A stretch of DNA of 32,900 bases from a virus: positions 1 to 32,900 of the IMG/VR virus record IMGVR_UViG_3300042154_002009. The stretch is one strand, 5' to 3'. The notes under the pieces are model-generated. The model saw only the letters and a list, made by a program, of their open reading frames with translations, had not been told where the DNA came from and ran no database searches. Both the position numbers and the translations under genes were made by a program. Within the stretch, counting starts at the first letter, position 1; the number at the start of each line of letters is the position of its first letter. Shown one piece after another: positions 20,717-28,354 of the stretch.

Positions 20717-21334
20717 TTATACCTTAAGTTTCTGGTTGATTTTAGCTGCGTAGGAATCAAGGGTTTTTAACATATCGTCAGCTATGCCAGTCACCTTGCC
20801 AGCAAGAGCGGGGTAAATGTATCGTGATGGGATTCCACCAAGGTTATCTGTCATGCCCTTGCCCTGACCTGTTATGCGATAGCTAAATGACTTTGCGTTG
20901 CCACGCCTGACAACTTCTCTGGAACGTGTTGGCCTCTGCCGACCAGAGCCACCTATTCGACCTCGACCCTTGTACTCGTACTTGATAGCTGGCCCATTCA
21001 TCATCGTCTTTCTACCAGCCATGTCAGCTATCTCAAGACCAACAGCATCGCCAGGAGAGATAACCTCAATCCTTACAAGTGAGTAAGTATTGCTTGTTAT
21101 GTACCTCTTGAGGTTTAGTGTTGCCCTTACCTGTGCACCAGCAAATCTTGTGCGACCATAGTGGTTCATCCCAGATAGGGGTGCGGTCTTGGGGAGGTTG
21201 GACCTAATGGCTGAGACTGCTGGCTCGGCAATCTTGCGTATGTCTTTTCTAAGAGCTGTGATTGAGCCTGGTTGCACAGCATCTAAGAGTTGCAAGGTTT
21301 CCCTAACACCCTGAACTTTGATTGTGTCAATCAC
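20717..21334 (-). CDS. HK97 gp10-like protein in an unusual position
   Basis: The 205-residue protein begins (GTG start at 21334, with AGGAG eight bases ahead) as IDTIKVQGVRETLQLLDAV. It has the LRKDIRKIAEPAVSAIRSNL helix of gp10-type neck proteins and a basic middle, GRGRIGGSGRQRPTRSR. It normally lies between connector and tail tube genes, but here follows the chaperone and terminator. The position makes a minor tail or TMP-associated role possible. The family similarity is judged from the front helix and size only. Confidence 0.6.
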   Translation of the reverse strand: MIDTIKVQGVRETLQLLDAVQPGSITALRKDIRKIAEPAVSAIRSNLPKTAPLSGMNHYGRTRFAGAQVRATLNLKRYITSNTYSLVRIEVISPGDAVGLEIADMAGRKTMMNGPAIKYEYKGRGRIGGSGRQRPTRSREVVRRGNAKSFSYRITGQGKGMTDNLGGIPSRYIYPALAGKVTGIADDMLKTLDSYAAKINQKLKV

Positions 21335-21372
21335 TAAAGACTCCTAGATTGGATAACTGTAATAATTCTACC

Positions 21373-21400
21373 CAAAAGAAAAACCCCCTTTTGGGGGGTT
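21373..21400 (-). terminator. Rho-independent terminator after the tail assembly chaperone
   Basis: On the minus strand AACCCCC and GGGGGTT form a seven-base stem with a five-base loop and run into TTTTTCTTTT. The stem starts at the stop codon of the frameshifted chaperone. It divides the connector/tube/chaperone unit from the gp10-like/tape measure unit. Confidence 0.8.
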
Positions 21401-21814
21401 ATCTTTTTGGAGTTTGGCTTTTGTTTCTAAAAATTAGATACCGGCTAATTGTCCACAACATTCGTTCGTCTAACTTCATTAGCTCAAGAGGGCTGATGCC
21501 ACTCTCAACTGCTAGTGAAGCGATGTACCAATGAGCAGATGAGTCACCTAGCCCTTTGATGCTTTTGGGTCATCCGAAGCAGAAATGCTCTCTACTTCAT
21601 CCACCCACTCATCAAAAGACTTAGTGGTTGACTTTGTGCGTGTTTCGCTTGCCCAAGCCAGAAACAAGAGGTGAGTTATTTTTAGTTCTTTCTCTAGGTT
21701 GGCTATGGAGAGGTTGAATTGTGATTCAAACTTCACCATGTCAGACGCTAAACAAATTACTTCTTTAGGCTCACCTTGCTTGTTACTGAACTCTACTTGT
21801 AGGTTTATTCTCAT
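21399..21814 (-). CDS. Tail assembly chaperone, -1 frameshift product (GT type)
   Basis: This joined product of 138 residues is made when ribosomes slip at A AAG GGC just before the TAG at 21548-21550. The extension of 50 residues begins LGDSSAHWYIASLAVESGIS and continues with ELMKLDERMLWTISRYL. That is the well-known C-terminal signature of siphovirus chaperones. The two-frame architecture is analogous to lambda G and GT, which fold the tape measure. It stops at the terminator. Listed as one coding region with a slip; the first 88 residues are shared with the short form. Confidence 0.85.
21548..21814 (-). CDS. Tail assembly chaperone, short form (G type)
   Basis: The 88-residue protein MRINLQVEFSNKQGEPKEV is the unshifted product. 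It forms a beta-rich start and then helices, with FNLSIANLEKELKITHLLFLA and a flexible acidic end ASDDPKASKG. It follows the tail tube gene, as chaperones do. The ribosome site before the ATG at 21814 is weak. It is expected to be made in excess of the longer form. Confidence 0.82.
   Translation of the reverse strand: MRINLQVEFSNKQGEPKEVICLASDMVKFESQFNLSIANLEKELKITHLLFLAWASETRTKSTTKSFDEWVDEVESISASDDPKASKG
21551..21557 (-). promoter_or_regulatory. Programmed -1 ribosomal slippery heptamer A AAG GGC
   Basis: Read on the minus strand in the chaperone frame, the codons are TCA AAG GGC TAG. The heptamer AAAGGGC fits X XXY YYZ, and shifting back by one base gives AAA GGG CTA, the entry to the 50-residue chaperone extension. 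The stop is directly next to the slip site, so the zero frame ends right after it. Confidence 0.85.
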
Positions 21815-21831
21815 GGTCTTAGCTTAGCCGA

Positions 21832-22248
21832 TTAGGCTGCTGTTCCTCGAACAACCTCACCGGAAACCGGCCAGGTCACTGAAAGCGTGGCCAGGTCCCC
21901 GACACTACCAGCAAAAGGCTGATACTGGGTTACCAGGGCTGTGAATCGGTACTCAGGATTTGTAGCAGTTACAGTTCCAGAGGTAGGTGCAATCTTGACT
22001 GCAACAGTTGATCCCATAAGTGGGAACAGTAGTGAGTCAACAGAGCCAGCTCCGAAGTCTTGGTGAAAGTCTAAAGATACAGATGCGTCTTTTAGACCAC
22101 CAATTCTGGTGCGGTAGCCTCCGGCTGATCCAAATGATGTTGTTTCGATTTCATCTGTTGTGATATCAAGGGTTACAGATGCGATTGAGTCGCTAAGTAC
22201 AGTTGTACCTACTGTTACCTTGTAGTCTTGTGCGTAAAATTTAGCCAA
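21832..22248 (-). CDS. Major tail (tube) protein
   Basis: The 138-residue protein starts at a TTG (22248) with AGGAG seven bases upstream. It is a single beta-sandwich: AQDYKVTVGTTVLSDSIASV, then ITTDEIETTSFGSAGGYRT, and SVSLDFHQDFGAGSVDSLLF, which are typical of siphovirus tube subunits. It forms the hexameric rings of the tail. It lies between the tail terminator and the chaperone gene, its standard site. The TTG start for an abundant protein is a minor curiosity. Confidence 0.88.
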   Translation of the reverse strand: MAKFYAQDYKVTVGTTVLSDSIASVTLDITTDEIETTSFGSAGGYRTRIGGLKDASVSLDFHQDFGAGSVDSLLFPLMGSTVAVKIAPTSGTVTATNPEYRFTALVTQYQPFAGSVGDLATLSVTWPVSGEVVRGTAA

Positions 22249-22258
22249 TTTATTTCTC

Positions 22259-22660
22259 CTAGTTTGCTATGACTGTGACCGTAAAGTCAGCAGCCAGGTA
22301 TGTGGTGTCGCTGATTGTCAATGAACCAACTGAGTCCATAGACACAACTCGGCAGTCGTAGGCATAACCACCAAGAGTCTTATCTGATTCTACTGCACTT
22401 TTGACACTACTTGCCCCAGTAGAAATGTAGCCATCTAGCTTTCTTTGAGCTTCTCTCTCGGCAGCCCTGCCAACAATAACAGTAATAACAAAAGTATAGC
22501 TAGTCATGCCCTTTGCGTAGGCTCTGTCATAGGTCACAGAGTTCAAGGCAACAATGGCAACAGGTGGGTTAGGTAGATCAGGAACCTCAGCGGCTGTGCG
22601 TAAGCCTGAGATAGTGGCAAGGTTTGTAGCTAATCGAGTCCTAATCTGACTGATGCTCAT
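22259..22660 (-). CDS. Tail terminator / tail completion protein
   Basis: The 133-residue protein begins MSISQIRTRLATNLATISGL and contains VPDLPNPPVAIVAL and YTFVITVIVGRAAEREAQRK, matching the small tail-completion family (a helix then a beta sheet with 'P-P-x-A-x-V'). These proteins cap the tail at the head side. It is sandwiched between the connector and tube genes, with start and stop touching the upstream gene. The assignment relies on this order and the motif. Confidence 0.78.
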   Translation of the reverse strand: MSISQIRTRLATNLATISGLRTAAEVPDLPNPPVAIVALNSVTYDRAYAKGMTSYTFVITVIVGRAAEREAQRKLDGYISTGASSVKSAVESDKTLGGYAYDCRVVSMDSVGSLTISDTTYLAADFTVTVIAN

Positions 22661-23259
22661 TAGCCGAAGTTCCTCATAATTCTAAATGGCATTGCTAGTT
22701 GTTCAACATCTGGGTCAAGGTAGCGACCAACTCGGATAGCACCCATGTCACCAAAGCCAGCCACACCAAGAGGTGAGTCAAGACGCTTGAACAACCTTGA
22801 TGACTGAATAATAGTTGCTTGCTTGATGGCGATTGGAACTGAAGCCCAGCCCCATACGCCTGTAATGCGACACAATGCTTGCTGATCTACAACAGGCCAA
22901 GTGTAAGTGTTGACAGCCCTAATTCCTGTGTATGGCATATACAAACCATCAGAGCGACTGTTTAGTGGCTCAAGCTGATAGTCGGTTGATGTCCAGATTG
23001 TGTAGCTATCCCCAACCTCATCAGTAGAAGCAACCTCAGAAATCGAGATGGCATCGTCAATAATTAGGTTGATTGCATCGGTAGCTGCATAGTTTCTAAT
23101 AGCAGTTCCAGCGTTAGAAAAAGTGCGAGCTGTGTAGCCGTCAATCATGCGAGAGGCAGACTCAATAGCAGTTTCTAGTAAGGTGTCATCGAGATTATCG
23201 GTTATGCGAAGTGAGCTTTTAACCTCTGCGAGTGTAGCGTAGCCGTTTGTAATTGCCAT
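22660..23259 (-). CDS. Head-tail connector (Gp6-type head completion) protein
   Basis: In the 199-residue protein the front MAITNGYATLAEVKSSLRI and LDDTLLETAIESASRMIDGY is the helical signature of HK97 gp6-like connector proteins, which form a ring under the portal. After that comes a beta-strand part with NTYTWPVVDQQALCRITG and RLFKRLDSPLGVAGFGDM. It is the first structural gene after the sugar cassette. The position before the tail terminator supports the call. Confidence 0.85.
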   Translation of the reverse strand: MAITNGYATLAEVKSSLRITDNLDDTLLETAIESASRMIDGYTARTFSNAGTAIRNYAATDAINLIIDDAISISEVASTDEVGDSYTIWTSTDYQLEPLNSRSDGLYMPYTGIRAVNTYTWPVVDQQALCRITGVWGWASVPIAIKQATIIQSSRLFKRLDSPLGVAGFGDMGAIRVGRYLDPDVEQLAMPFRIMRNFG

Positions 23260-23272
23260 AATGTTCTCTATT

Positions 23273-23695
23273 CTATCGTCTGAAAAGCATACGCTCTTTG
23301 ATGGCTGTCGAGCTAATTCCCTGCGTGTATGGAATGTAGATTAGGGCAATGCCCCTAGCGTCTAACCAGTCTTGGTCAAAGTTCATCTGCTTGTGGTAAT
23401 CCTTGACAGCCCAATCCGAGCCTATTGCAATTATGTCAGGCATTACGCTATTTATTGCTTGAGTGCTATCTGGCCCACCTGAGTTGGTTATGACCTCGGC
23501 AACATAGCGACACGATCTAAGAACTTCACGCCTATCGCTAAAACTGATGACTGGTGGCTTGCCCTTGTATTCCTCAATAAACTCATCGGTGTTTAGAGAA
23601 ACAACCACATCGCCTAACTCGGCACAGCGTTGCAAGAGTCGAACATGACCTGCATGGAATAAATCAAAAGTCCCCCCTGTGTAAACTAAATTCAT
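23273..23695 (-). CDS. Cytidylyltransferase-like (TagD/RfaE-type) nucleotidyltransferase
   Basis: From the ATG at 23695 (ATGA overlap with the glycosyltransferase stop) the 140-residue protein begins MNLVYTGGTFDLFHAGHVRL. HAGH is the HxGH nucleotide-binding motif of glycerol-3-phosphate cytidylyltransferases and relatives. Later RREVLRSCRYV, IAIGSDW and TQGISSTAIKERM also match (TagD has R-T-x-G-I-S-T-T). It would make a CDP-activated small polyol or a nucleotide-sugar for the adjoining transferases. The exact substrate is unknown. Confidence 0.85.
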   Translation of the reverse strand: MNLVYTGGTFDLFHAGHVRLLQRCAELGDVVVSLNTDEFIEEYKGKPPVISFSDRREVLRSCRYVAEVITNSGGPDSTQAINSVMPDIIAIGSDWAVKDYHKQMNFDQDWLDARGIALIYIPYTQGISSTAIKERMLFRR

Positions 23696-24342
23696 TCCCA
23701 GCCGTTCTCTCGTCTTATGTCTAATGACCAACCACCTGCCGAGTAATCATTACTGTCCATTTTAGACTGGTAGTGTTTCTCGTTTCTGGAATAGGTGACA
23801 GCGTTCTTTTCCATGTATCCAGCCTTGATAGTTGAGCTGTTGTCATGTCTAATCTTGAGGTCTAACAGCCTAATGTTTACACCGACAAACTCAGCCCTTC
23901 GAGAGTAGTCATTGTCCTCAAAGTAGGCAGGGAATAGTGACTCATCAAACAAGCCGATGTCGCTGACAGCTTCATCACCCAAAGCGAAAGCTTGCCAATG
24001 AGGTGCATCACCTGTGAGGGTTATCTCATCCCTGCGAGCTTGTGAGAGTTTCTCTAAAGCACCAGGCTCAAAGATCACATCGTTAGAAACTATAAACCAG
24101 CGTTCAGCGTAAGGAAAAGACTTTATGCCCAAGTTCCACGATCCAGATACGCCCAGATTAGCCGGCATTGGTAGGTGTGTGACCTTCTTGAAGTTATCGC
24201 CAAGGTCAAGGGTCAGAGCTGTCTGATAACTTGCTCCGTTGTCAATTATTAGCAGGTGGTCAACTGGGACATCCACGCTGTTGAGCATCCGCTGAAGTAG
24301 GTCGTAGCGATTGAGGACTGGGACTATTAGGTTTTCAATCAT
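23692..24342 (-). CDS. Glycosyltransferase, family 2-like
   Basis: The 216-residue protein starts at the ATG at 24342 (AAAGGA eight bases upstream). It has the GT-A pattern: NLIVPVLNRYDLLQRML, then HLLIIDNGASYQ, NLGVSGSWNLGI and WFIVSNDVIFEPGAL, where the N-D pair stands for the DXD metal site. It should transfer a sugar from a nucleotide sugar. A YFEDNDYSRRAEF block near the end fits the acceptor side. It couples to the nucleotidyltransferase and to the preceding gene by four-base overlaps. Confidence 0.85.
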   Translation of the reverse strand: MIENLIVPVLNRYDLLQRMLNSVDVPVDHLLIIDNGASYQTALTLDLGDNFKKVTHLPMPANLGVSGSWNLGIKSFPYAERWFIVSNDVIFEPGALEKLSQARRDEITLTGDAPHWQAFALGDEAVSDIGLFDESLFPAYFEDNDYSRRAEFVGVNIRLLDLKIRHDNSSTIKAGYMEKNAVTYSRNEKHYQSKMDSNDYSAGGWSLDIRRENGWE

Positions 24343-24845
24343 TTCCAAGTTCCTTTGTATTTAGCTATGTAGCTATTCTCTAGCAGTAGGTTAGTTCTCC
24401 CATGCTTTTCTACTTGTCTTGTTGAGTTGGAATCTTTCAGGTCAGGAAATAAGACCAAAGGCTCACCTGCTACTTTTACATAGTCTTGGTGCCAAGCAAT
24501 CTCATTATCTATTGCTTCACGCTTGGTAGTAATTACTGGAACGCCTATCTGGTCAATAACCGAACGCTCATAAACACCTGCGTAACAGCCAAAGAAATAA
24601 GGATCAGCGGTTAGGGCAACAGAGCCAGAAGCATCATTGAGTAAGTCCCAAAAGGCTTCATCCTTGACTACCCAAGAATCTTGTAGAAACAAGAACCTGT
24701 CGGCATTAGTGTTCTCTATGACCCAGCCGATTTTGGCAAGCTCAAATCCAAAGCTAACAACAGCAATGTGGTCACGCTTGATTGAAGCTGAGCAGTCTGC
24801 AAGCCACTCTTGTCTATCGGGCGATGAACCGATTACTACAAGCAT
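24339..24845 (-). CDS. Glycosyltransferase-like protein, 168 residues
   Basis: It begins MLVVIGSSPDRQEWLADCSA and includes ADRFLFLQDSWVVKDEAFWD, a pattern like the GT-A donor domain with the Q-D-S block in place of a DXD, and PYFFGCYAGVYERSVIDQIG. I cannot assign a named family. It lies between two clear glycosyltransferases and overlaps the next by four bases, so the same pathway is likely. It could be a transferase of unusual type or a helper of limited catalytic ability. Confidence 0.65.
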   Translation of the reverse strand: MLVVIGSSPDRQEWLADCSASIKRDHIAVVSFGFELAKIGWVIENTNADRFLFLQDSWVVKDEAFWDLLNDASGSVALTADPYFFGCYAGVYERSVIDQIGVPVITTKREAIDNEIAWHQDYVKVAGEPLVLFPDLKDSNSTRQVEKHGRTNLLLENSYIAKYKGTWK

Positions 24846-26023
24846 TATTTCAACAGGTCAATAAGTACAGGCAACCAGTTCTCTTGCCAAACTTTTTCAT
24901 GGTCATAAGCTTGAGCAAACTCGACAGCCTTAGCTGACTTGCCTTTGCCTCTTGCGTAGGCTTGTTCCAAAGCTTCTACTATTTCTGGAACTGATGGAAC
25001 ATTCCAAAAAGAGTGTTGTGAAGGATCGTAAAGCGGCTGACCACTAACACTCCAACCATCTCCGACTAGCTCTGGGCTGGCAGTAAAGTTGCTGACAATA
25101 ACAGGTACACCACAGGCTTGAGCTTCGATTGTTGGAATACCGAAACCTTCTCCGTAGCTGGTTGCCAACATAACATCCCAAGATGAGTAGATGCCAGCTA
25201 GGGTTTCTTGCGACATTCCGTATCGGTAAGCAAGTGGGTCAGGAAAGGTTAGGTTGTCAGTTGGAATACCAAGTAACTGAGCAAACGCAACCAAGTTCCA
25301 ACCATGCTGTGAGCTTGCGTCTGCGTGGACATACAACATAGCGTCTGGGTGCTTGCGAGCAAACAAAGCAAAAGCCATAAAGTTCTCCGAGTAAGCCTTA
25401 CGGTGCAAGATACCTGATGACTTGTTAGCAGCGTTCATACCGACAATAAAGCGACCATCCTCAAAGCCCATAAACTCGTTGATTGGTTGGTCTTGTATCT
25501 TGTCTGTTTGACTAAATACTTTGGTGTCAATGCTGTGAGGTATGTAGTGACCCTTGACCCCTACATTCTCAATCTGAGATAGACCAAACTTGCTCATAGC
25601 TAAAGGTGTGACATTTTCTTTTTGTAGCCACTTTAGAACTCCTGGTGGAACTGGGTTGTGGTCAATAGGTGTCCAGCTTGCAATAGGGATTGAGTCATAG
25701 GCTTTATTGTTTAGTACCCAAACATCGTAAAGCGTAATCAGTAGATCAGGCTGGTCAGGGTTTAGAGCTTTCCAATGCTTGTGATGTGCTGGGGCAACAT
25801 CGTTTGAATAAGCATCATTGCCTCTTGCGTAAACAGGTATCTCACCGAATCCTGTGTCGTAGGTTGTGTTGACACCTTCGTTGCCGTAGTTGGAAAGTGA
25901 AGCAACATCAGCTCCGTCACGCTTGAGTAACTTTACAAGTGCCTCGGTTGCCTGTCCGTATCCTGTTGGTTGTCCAGGTGAGTTGGAAAAGACTGAAACT
26001 GTCCCTTTTATTTTCTTAGTCAT
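24845..26023 (-). CDS. Glycosyltransferase, family 4-like (GT-B fold)
   Basis: The 392-residue protein has two Rossmann-like halves. The first contains PTGYGQATEALVKLL, a glycine loop, and DLLITLYDVWVL. The second holds the donor motif SYGEGFGIPTIEAQACGVPV, in which E292 and E300 make the EX7E pair typical of GT4 enzymes. It is the first gene of the cassette and directly follows the capsid terminator. Its stop overlaps the start of the next gene. The acceptor is unknown; capsid protein or another virion protein is an attractive possibility. Confidence 0.9.
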   Translation of the reverse strand: MTKKIKGTVSVFSNSPGQPTGYGQATEALVKLLKRDGADVASLSNYGNEGVNTTYDTGFGEIPVYARGNDAYSNDVAPAHHKHWKALNPDQPDLLITLYDVWVLNNKAYDSIPIASWTPIDHNPVPPGVLKWLQKENVTPLAMSKFGLSQIENVGVKGHYIPHSIDTKVFSQTDKIQDQPINEFMGFEDGRFIVGMNAANKSSGILHRKAYSENFMAFALFARKHPDAMLYVHADASSQHGWNLVAFAQLLGIPTDNLTFPDPLAYRYGMSQETLAGIYSSWDVMLATSYGEGFGIPTIEAQACGVPVIVSNFTASPELVGDGWSVSGQPLYDPSQHSFWNVPSVPEIVEALEQAYARGKGKSAKAVEFAQAYDHEKVWQENWLPVLIDLLK

Positions 26024-26055
26024 GTAGGTTCTTTCTCTCGTCTCATAAGGATAGC

Positions 26056-26098
26056 AAAAAGATAGACCCCAAGCGAACCTACACGCTTGGGGTCTATC
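26056..26098 (-). terminator. Strong terminator after the capsid gene
   Basis: GATAGACCCCAAGCG (26061-26075) and CGCTTGGGGTCTATC (26084-26098) form a perfect 15-base stem with an 8-base loop, and on the minus strand the stem leads into TTTTTGC. This is the strongest terminator in the window and closes the capsid transcript before the sugar cassette. Confidence 0.92.
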
Positions 26099-26116
26099 AG
26101 CTTTTGTGCTAAGGGC

Positions 26117-27268
26117 TTAGCTTGCGCCACCCTTGAAGTACCCAATGTGGGTAGCGTGGGTTAGCCCACCGTCTAACCGGATTAATCCCCGGTAAGTTAC
26201 GGTGTCTGTGTTAAATGCATAGTCTGCACTCTGATCGACTCGGATTCCGCCAGCGATTCTTGTCTTAAATGACGCCTGGTGTCCAAATAACACCGATTTT
26301 GCGCCGGTTGCAACGGCAGGCAAATTCGGGTTTTCAAATACAGGGTATCCAAGCAAGGTTGCTGCTTGTCCTGGTACTGCTGAGTCGGTCCAGATGTAGT
26401 TACCGGCACCGTCTTTTAGCTTACGAGCAGCAGCAATAGCTGACTTGCCCATCTGCCAGCCGAGATTTGGGAGGACTCTCGCCCCATCGGCTATTCCATA
26501 GACCAAATCTATTAGATTCTCGTATGAAGCAGCTCCGCCAACACCAGTTCCACCAGTTACGACTGATCCAGCAGCTGAAACTAGTTTGTCGGTTAGAACG
26601 GAGTTAGCCTTTAGACCCAAAGAGGTTCCAAGCTGTTGTGCAATGTAGCTGGTGATGTTGAATCCAGCGTCAGTTACTAGTTCCTGGGCTACCTGGACAA
26701 GCGCACCATATTTCTCAGCTCCAAGAGTAATGGATGAGAATGTTGGGTTGCTCTCAGAGATAGCAGAACCAGCAGCTACTGAACCAGAGGTTGAAGTAGC
26801 GGTAACTGTCGGAATTACTAGGTTCTCTCCGCTGGTCGTGTTCAAGACCTCAGAGATAGTTAGCATAGGACCGACAAGCTGCGCAATCTCGAAAACCTGG
26901 GAGTAAAAACTTTGACCCACAGTGTTCGAGCTTGGAACTAGTGTGCGAAGCTCACGAGCGAACTCGTGTCCTCTTGTTTCACCCATAGCGATTGAGCGAA
27001 GGATGTCAGCATCGGTGTTCTCTGGAACTGATACTGATGGTGAGAATGAAGCAGCAGCCTCGGAAGCACGAGCTTCTCTGTCAGCTAGCTTGCGAGCAGT
27101 TTCGATTGTTGCATCGGCTGAGTCGATGTCAGCTTCGATACGAGCAATCTTTTGGTTTTCCTCAGCGGATAGTCCACGCTTTTCAGCCTCAGCAAAGTCA
27201 AGAACTTCTCTTGCCTGTGCGATGAGGTTGTTGCGGGCATCCATCTGAGTCTTAATGAAATCAGACAT
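26117..27268 (-). CDS. Major capsid protein (HK97 fold)
   Basis: The start at 27268 has AAAGGA five bases ahead (MSDFIKTQMDARNNLIAQAR); the open frame continues a little upstream without a better site. Residues 1-105 are a charged helix, the delta domain removed by the protease. The mature part, from about 105, shows HK97-type strands: FSSITLGAEKYGALVQVAQE, LGWQMGKSAIAAARKLKDG and LLGYPVFENPNLPAVA. It is 383 residues, a normal size. The gene stands alone between two terminators. Confidence 0.95.
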   Translation of the reverse strand: MSDFIKTQMDARNNLIAQAREVLDFAEAEKRGLSAEENQKIARIEADIDSADATIETARKLADREARASEAAASFSPSVSVPENTDADILRSIAMGETRGHEFARELRTLVPSSNTVGQSFYSQVFEIAQLVGPMLTISEVLNTTSGENLVIPTVTATSTSGSVAAGSAISESNPTFSSITLGAEKYGALVQVAQELVTDAGFNITSYIAQQLGTSLGLKANSVLTDKLVSAAGSVVTGGTGVGGAASYENLIDLVYGIADGARVLPNLGWQMGKSAIAAARKLKDGAGNYIWTDSAVPGQAATLLGYPVFENPNLPAVATGAKSVLFGHQASFKTRIAGGIRVDQSADYAFNTDTVTYRGLIRLDGGLTHATHIGYFKGGAS

Positions 27269-27303
27269 GATTTCCTTTCGGATTAGATGATTAAGGGATT
27301 TCT

Positions 27304-27346
27304 GCGGTGCTGACACTCAACAGGTACAGCGGTGCTTACACTCAAC
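27304..27346 (-). repeat. Two 18-bp direct repeats in front of the capsid gene
   Basis: Two copies, at 27304-27321 and 27329-27346, read on the plus strand GCGGTGCTGACACTCAAC and GCGGTGCTTACACTCAAC. They differ at one base and repeat every 25 bases. They lie between a terminator and the capsid ribosome site, so they are likely protein-binding sites for the capsid promoter. AT-rich DNA at 27347-27365 is next to them (on the minus strand TATAAACTTGTAAATAA). No clear -35/-10 pair was found. Confidence 0.6.
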
Positions 27347-27370
27347 TGTTATTTACAAGTTTATAGACAG

Positions 27371-27408
27371 AAAAAAACCCCAGCTCAGGAAAGGGGGCCG
27401 AGCTGGGG
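27371..27408 (-). terminator. Terminator ahead of the capsid gene
   Basis: On the minus strand CCCCAGCTC (27408-27400) pairs with GAGCTGGGG (27386-27378) over nine bases, with a 13-base loop rich in G and C, and leads into seven T residues (27377-27371). It ends transcripts from the terminase/portal/protease unit and the 58-residue gene, so capsid mRNA must begin downstream. Confidence 0.88.
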
Positions 27409-27419
27409 CTAAAGAAACT

Positions 27420-27596
27420 CTATCGGGTTTCTTTGGTATCCATAACCCTTGCTTCTTTGGCTGGGTTATATGAGTTCTTGTTGTCTAGTTCAAAGACTGC
27501 ATTAGCTAGGTCATCTGCCATGTCAGCGATTACGCCAACTGAAGGGTTGCCAGCAGCTTTGAGGATTGCGTTTTTGATTTCATCTTTAGTAGCCAT
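27420..27596 (-). CDS. Small conserved head-region protein, 58 residues
   Basis: Translation gives MATKDEIKNAILKAAGNPSV, then GVIADMADDLANAVFELD and a charged end with ARVMDTKETR. This pattern (an amphipathic helix, 'AGNPxxG', 'LAxAVxELD', ending in 'KETR') recurs just before capsid genes in many actinophages. AAGGA lies seven to eight bases before ATG (27596). The gene sits between the protease and the terminator. A head assembly or scaffold-related role is likely but unproven. Confidence 0.8.
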   Translation of the reverse strand: MATKDEIKNAILKAAGNPSVGVIADMADDLANAVFELDNKNSYNPAKEARVMDTKETR

Positions 27597-27598
27597 GT

Positions 27599-28354
27599 TT
27601 ATATCCTTTTCAATAGAAGGTCGAACTGCTTTTTCTTGAGGTCTAGTAGGTCAAGGCCGTTGTCAATTACTTCCTCAATCTCTGGCTGTGCCTTTAGCTT
27701 GTTGACCACCTCGGTAATCAAGTTAGCGTTGGCCTCGTCAAGTTCCTCACCTGACTCTAGCTTTAGCAGGGCATCGGCTAGTTGGTCAGGGTTGATGGTT
27801 GGCTGTGATCTAACTGATGCACTGGTGGACTTATAGGCCCCAAAACTAACAACGCTGACTTCGAATAATCTGACAGACTCTAGGGTGCGTGTCTGTCCAT
27901 CTCTTGACCATGAATCTTTGATGACATTGAATCCAAAGCTCATTTCTGAAATTACATTTGTGCGTAAAAGTTCTGCTACATCCCTGCCCCTTGTTGTGTT
28001 AGGGAGCTTAGCCGTAACCTTTAGTCCACGCTCATCCTCAACTAGTTGCATAGTGCCACCTCTAAGGGAAGCTAGAGGCTCACCTGAGTCATGGTTCCAA
28101 AGTAGCTTTACTTCGTTGCGAGATTGTAGAGAACGCTTGAAAGCACCAGGAGCAACATACTCAACAAAGCCGCCTAAGTCCTCGGATGGGGAATTGAATA
28201 CAGAGGCGTAGCCAGTAAAGGTCATGCCGTCACCCTCGGCTCTAACCTCAAAGTCAACGTTGTTGGTTCTTACCTCTGGCTCTTTAGTCTGTGGGCCGTC
28301 AATCTTTAGTGCGATTGCTCTGGCAACATCTAGCCACTTGTTTTTGTTTTCCAT
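27599..28354 (-). CDS. Candidate nested prohead protease (internal start)
   Basis: An ATG at 28354 (residue 267 of the long form) is preceded by AGAGGA at about ten bases. It would give a 251-residue protein starting MENKNKWLDVARAIALKIDG that is close to the usual protease length, with the C-terminal helix. The long form's own start has only GGTGG ahead of it. Both forms could be made, giving a ratio of short and long protease. This is inference from the internal ribosome site. Confidence 0.4.
   Translation of the reverse strand: MENKNKWLDVARAIALKIDGPQTKEPEVRTNNVDFEVRAEGDGMTFTGYASVFNSPSEDLGGFVEYVAPGAFKRSLQSRNEVKLLWNHDSGEPLASLRGGTMQLVEDERGLKVTAKLPNTTRGRDVAELLRTNVISEMSFGFNVIKDSWSRDGQTRTLESVRLFEVSVVSFGAYKSTSASVRSQPTINPDQLADALLKLESGEELDEANANLITEVVNKLKAQPEIEEVIDNGLDLLDLKKKQFDLLLKRI

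Noticed and set aside
26922-27248. 108-residue plus-strand open frame opposite the capsid delta domain
   Set aside because: Serine-rich antisense shadow of a helical coding region; no family pattern.
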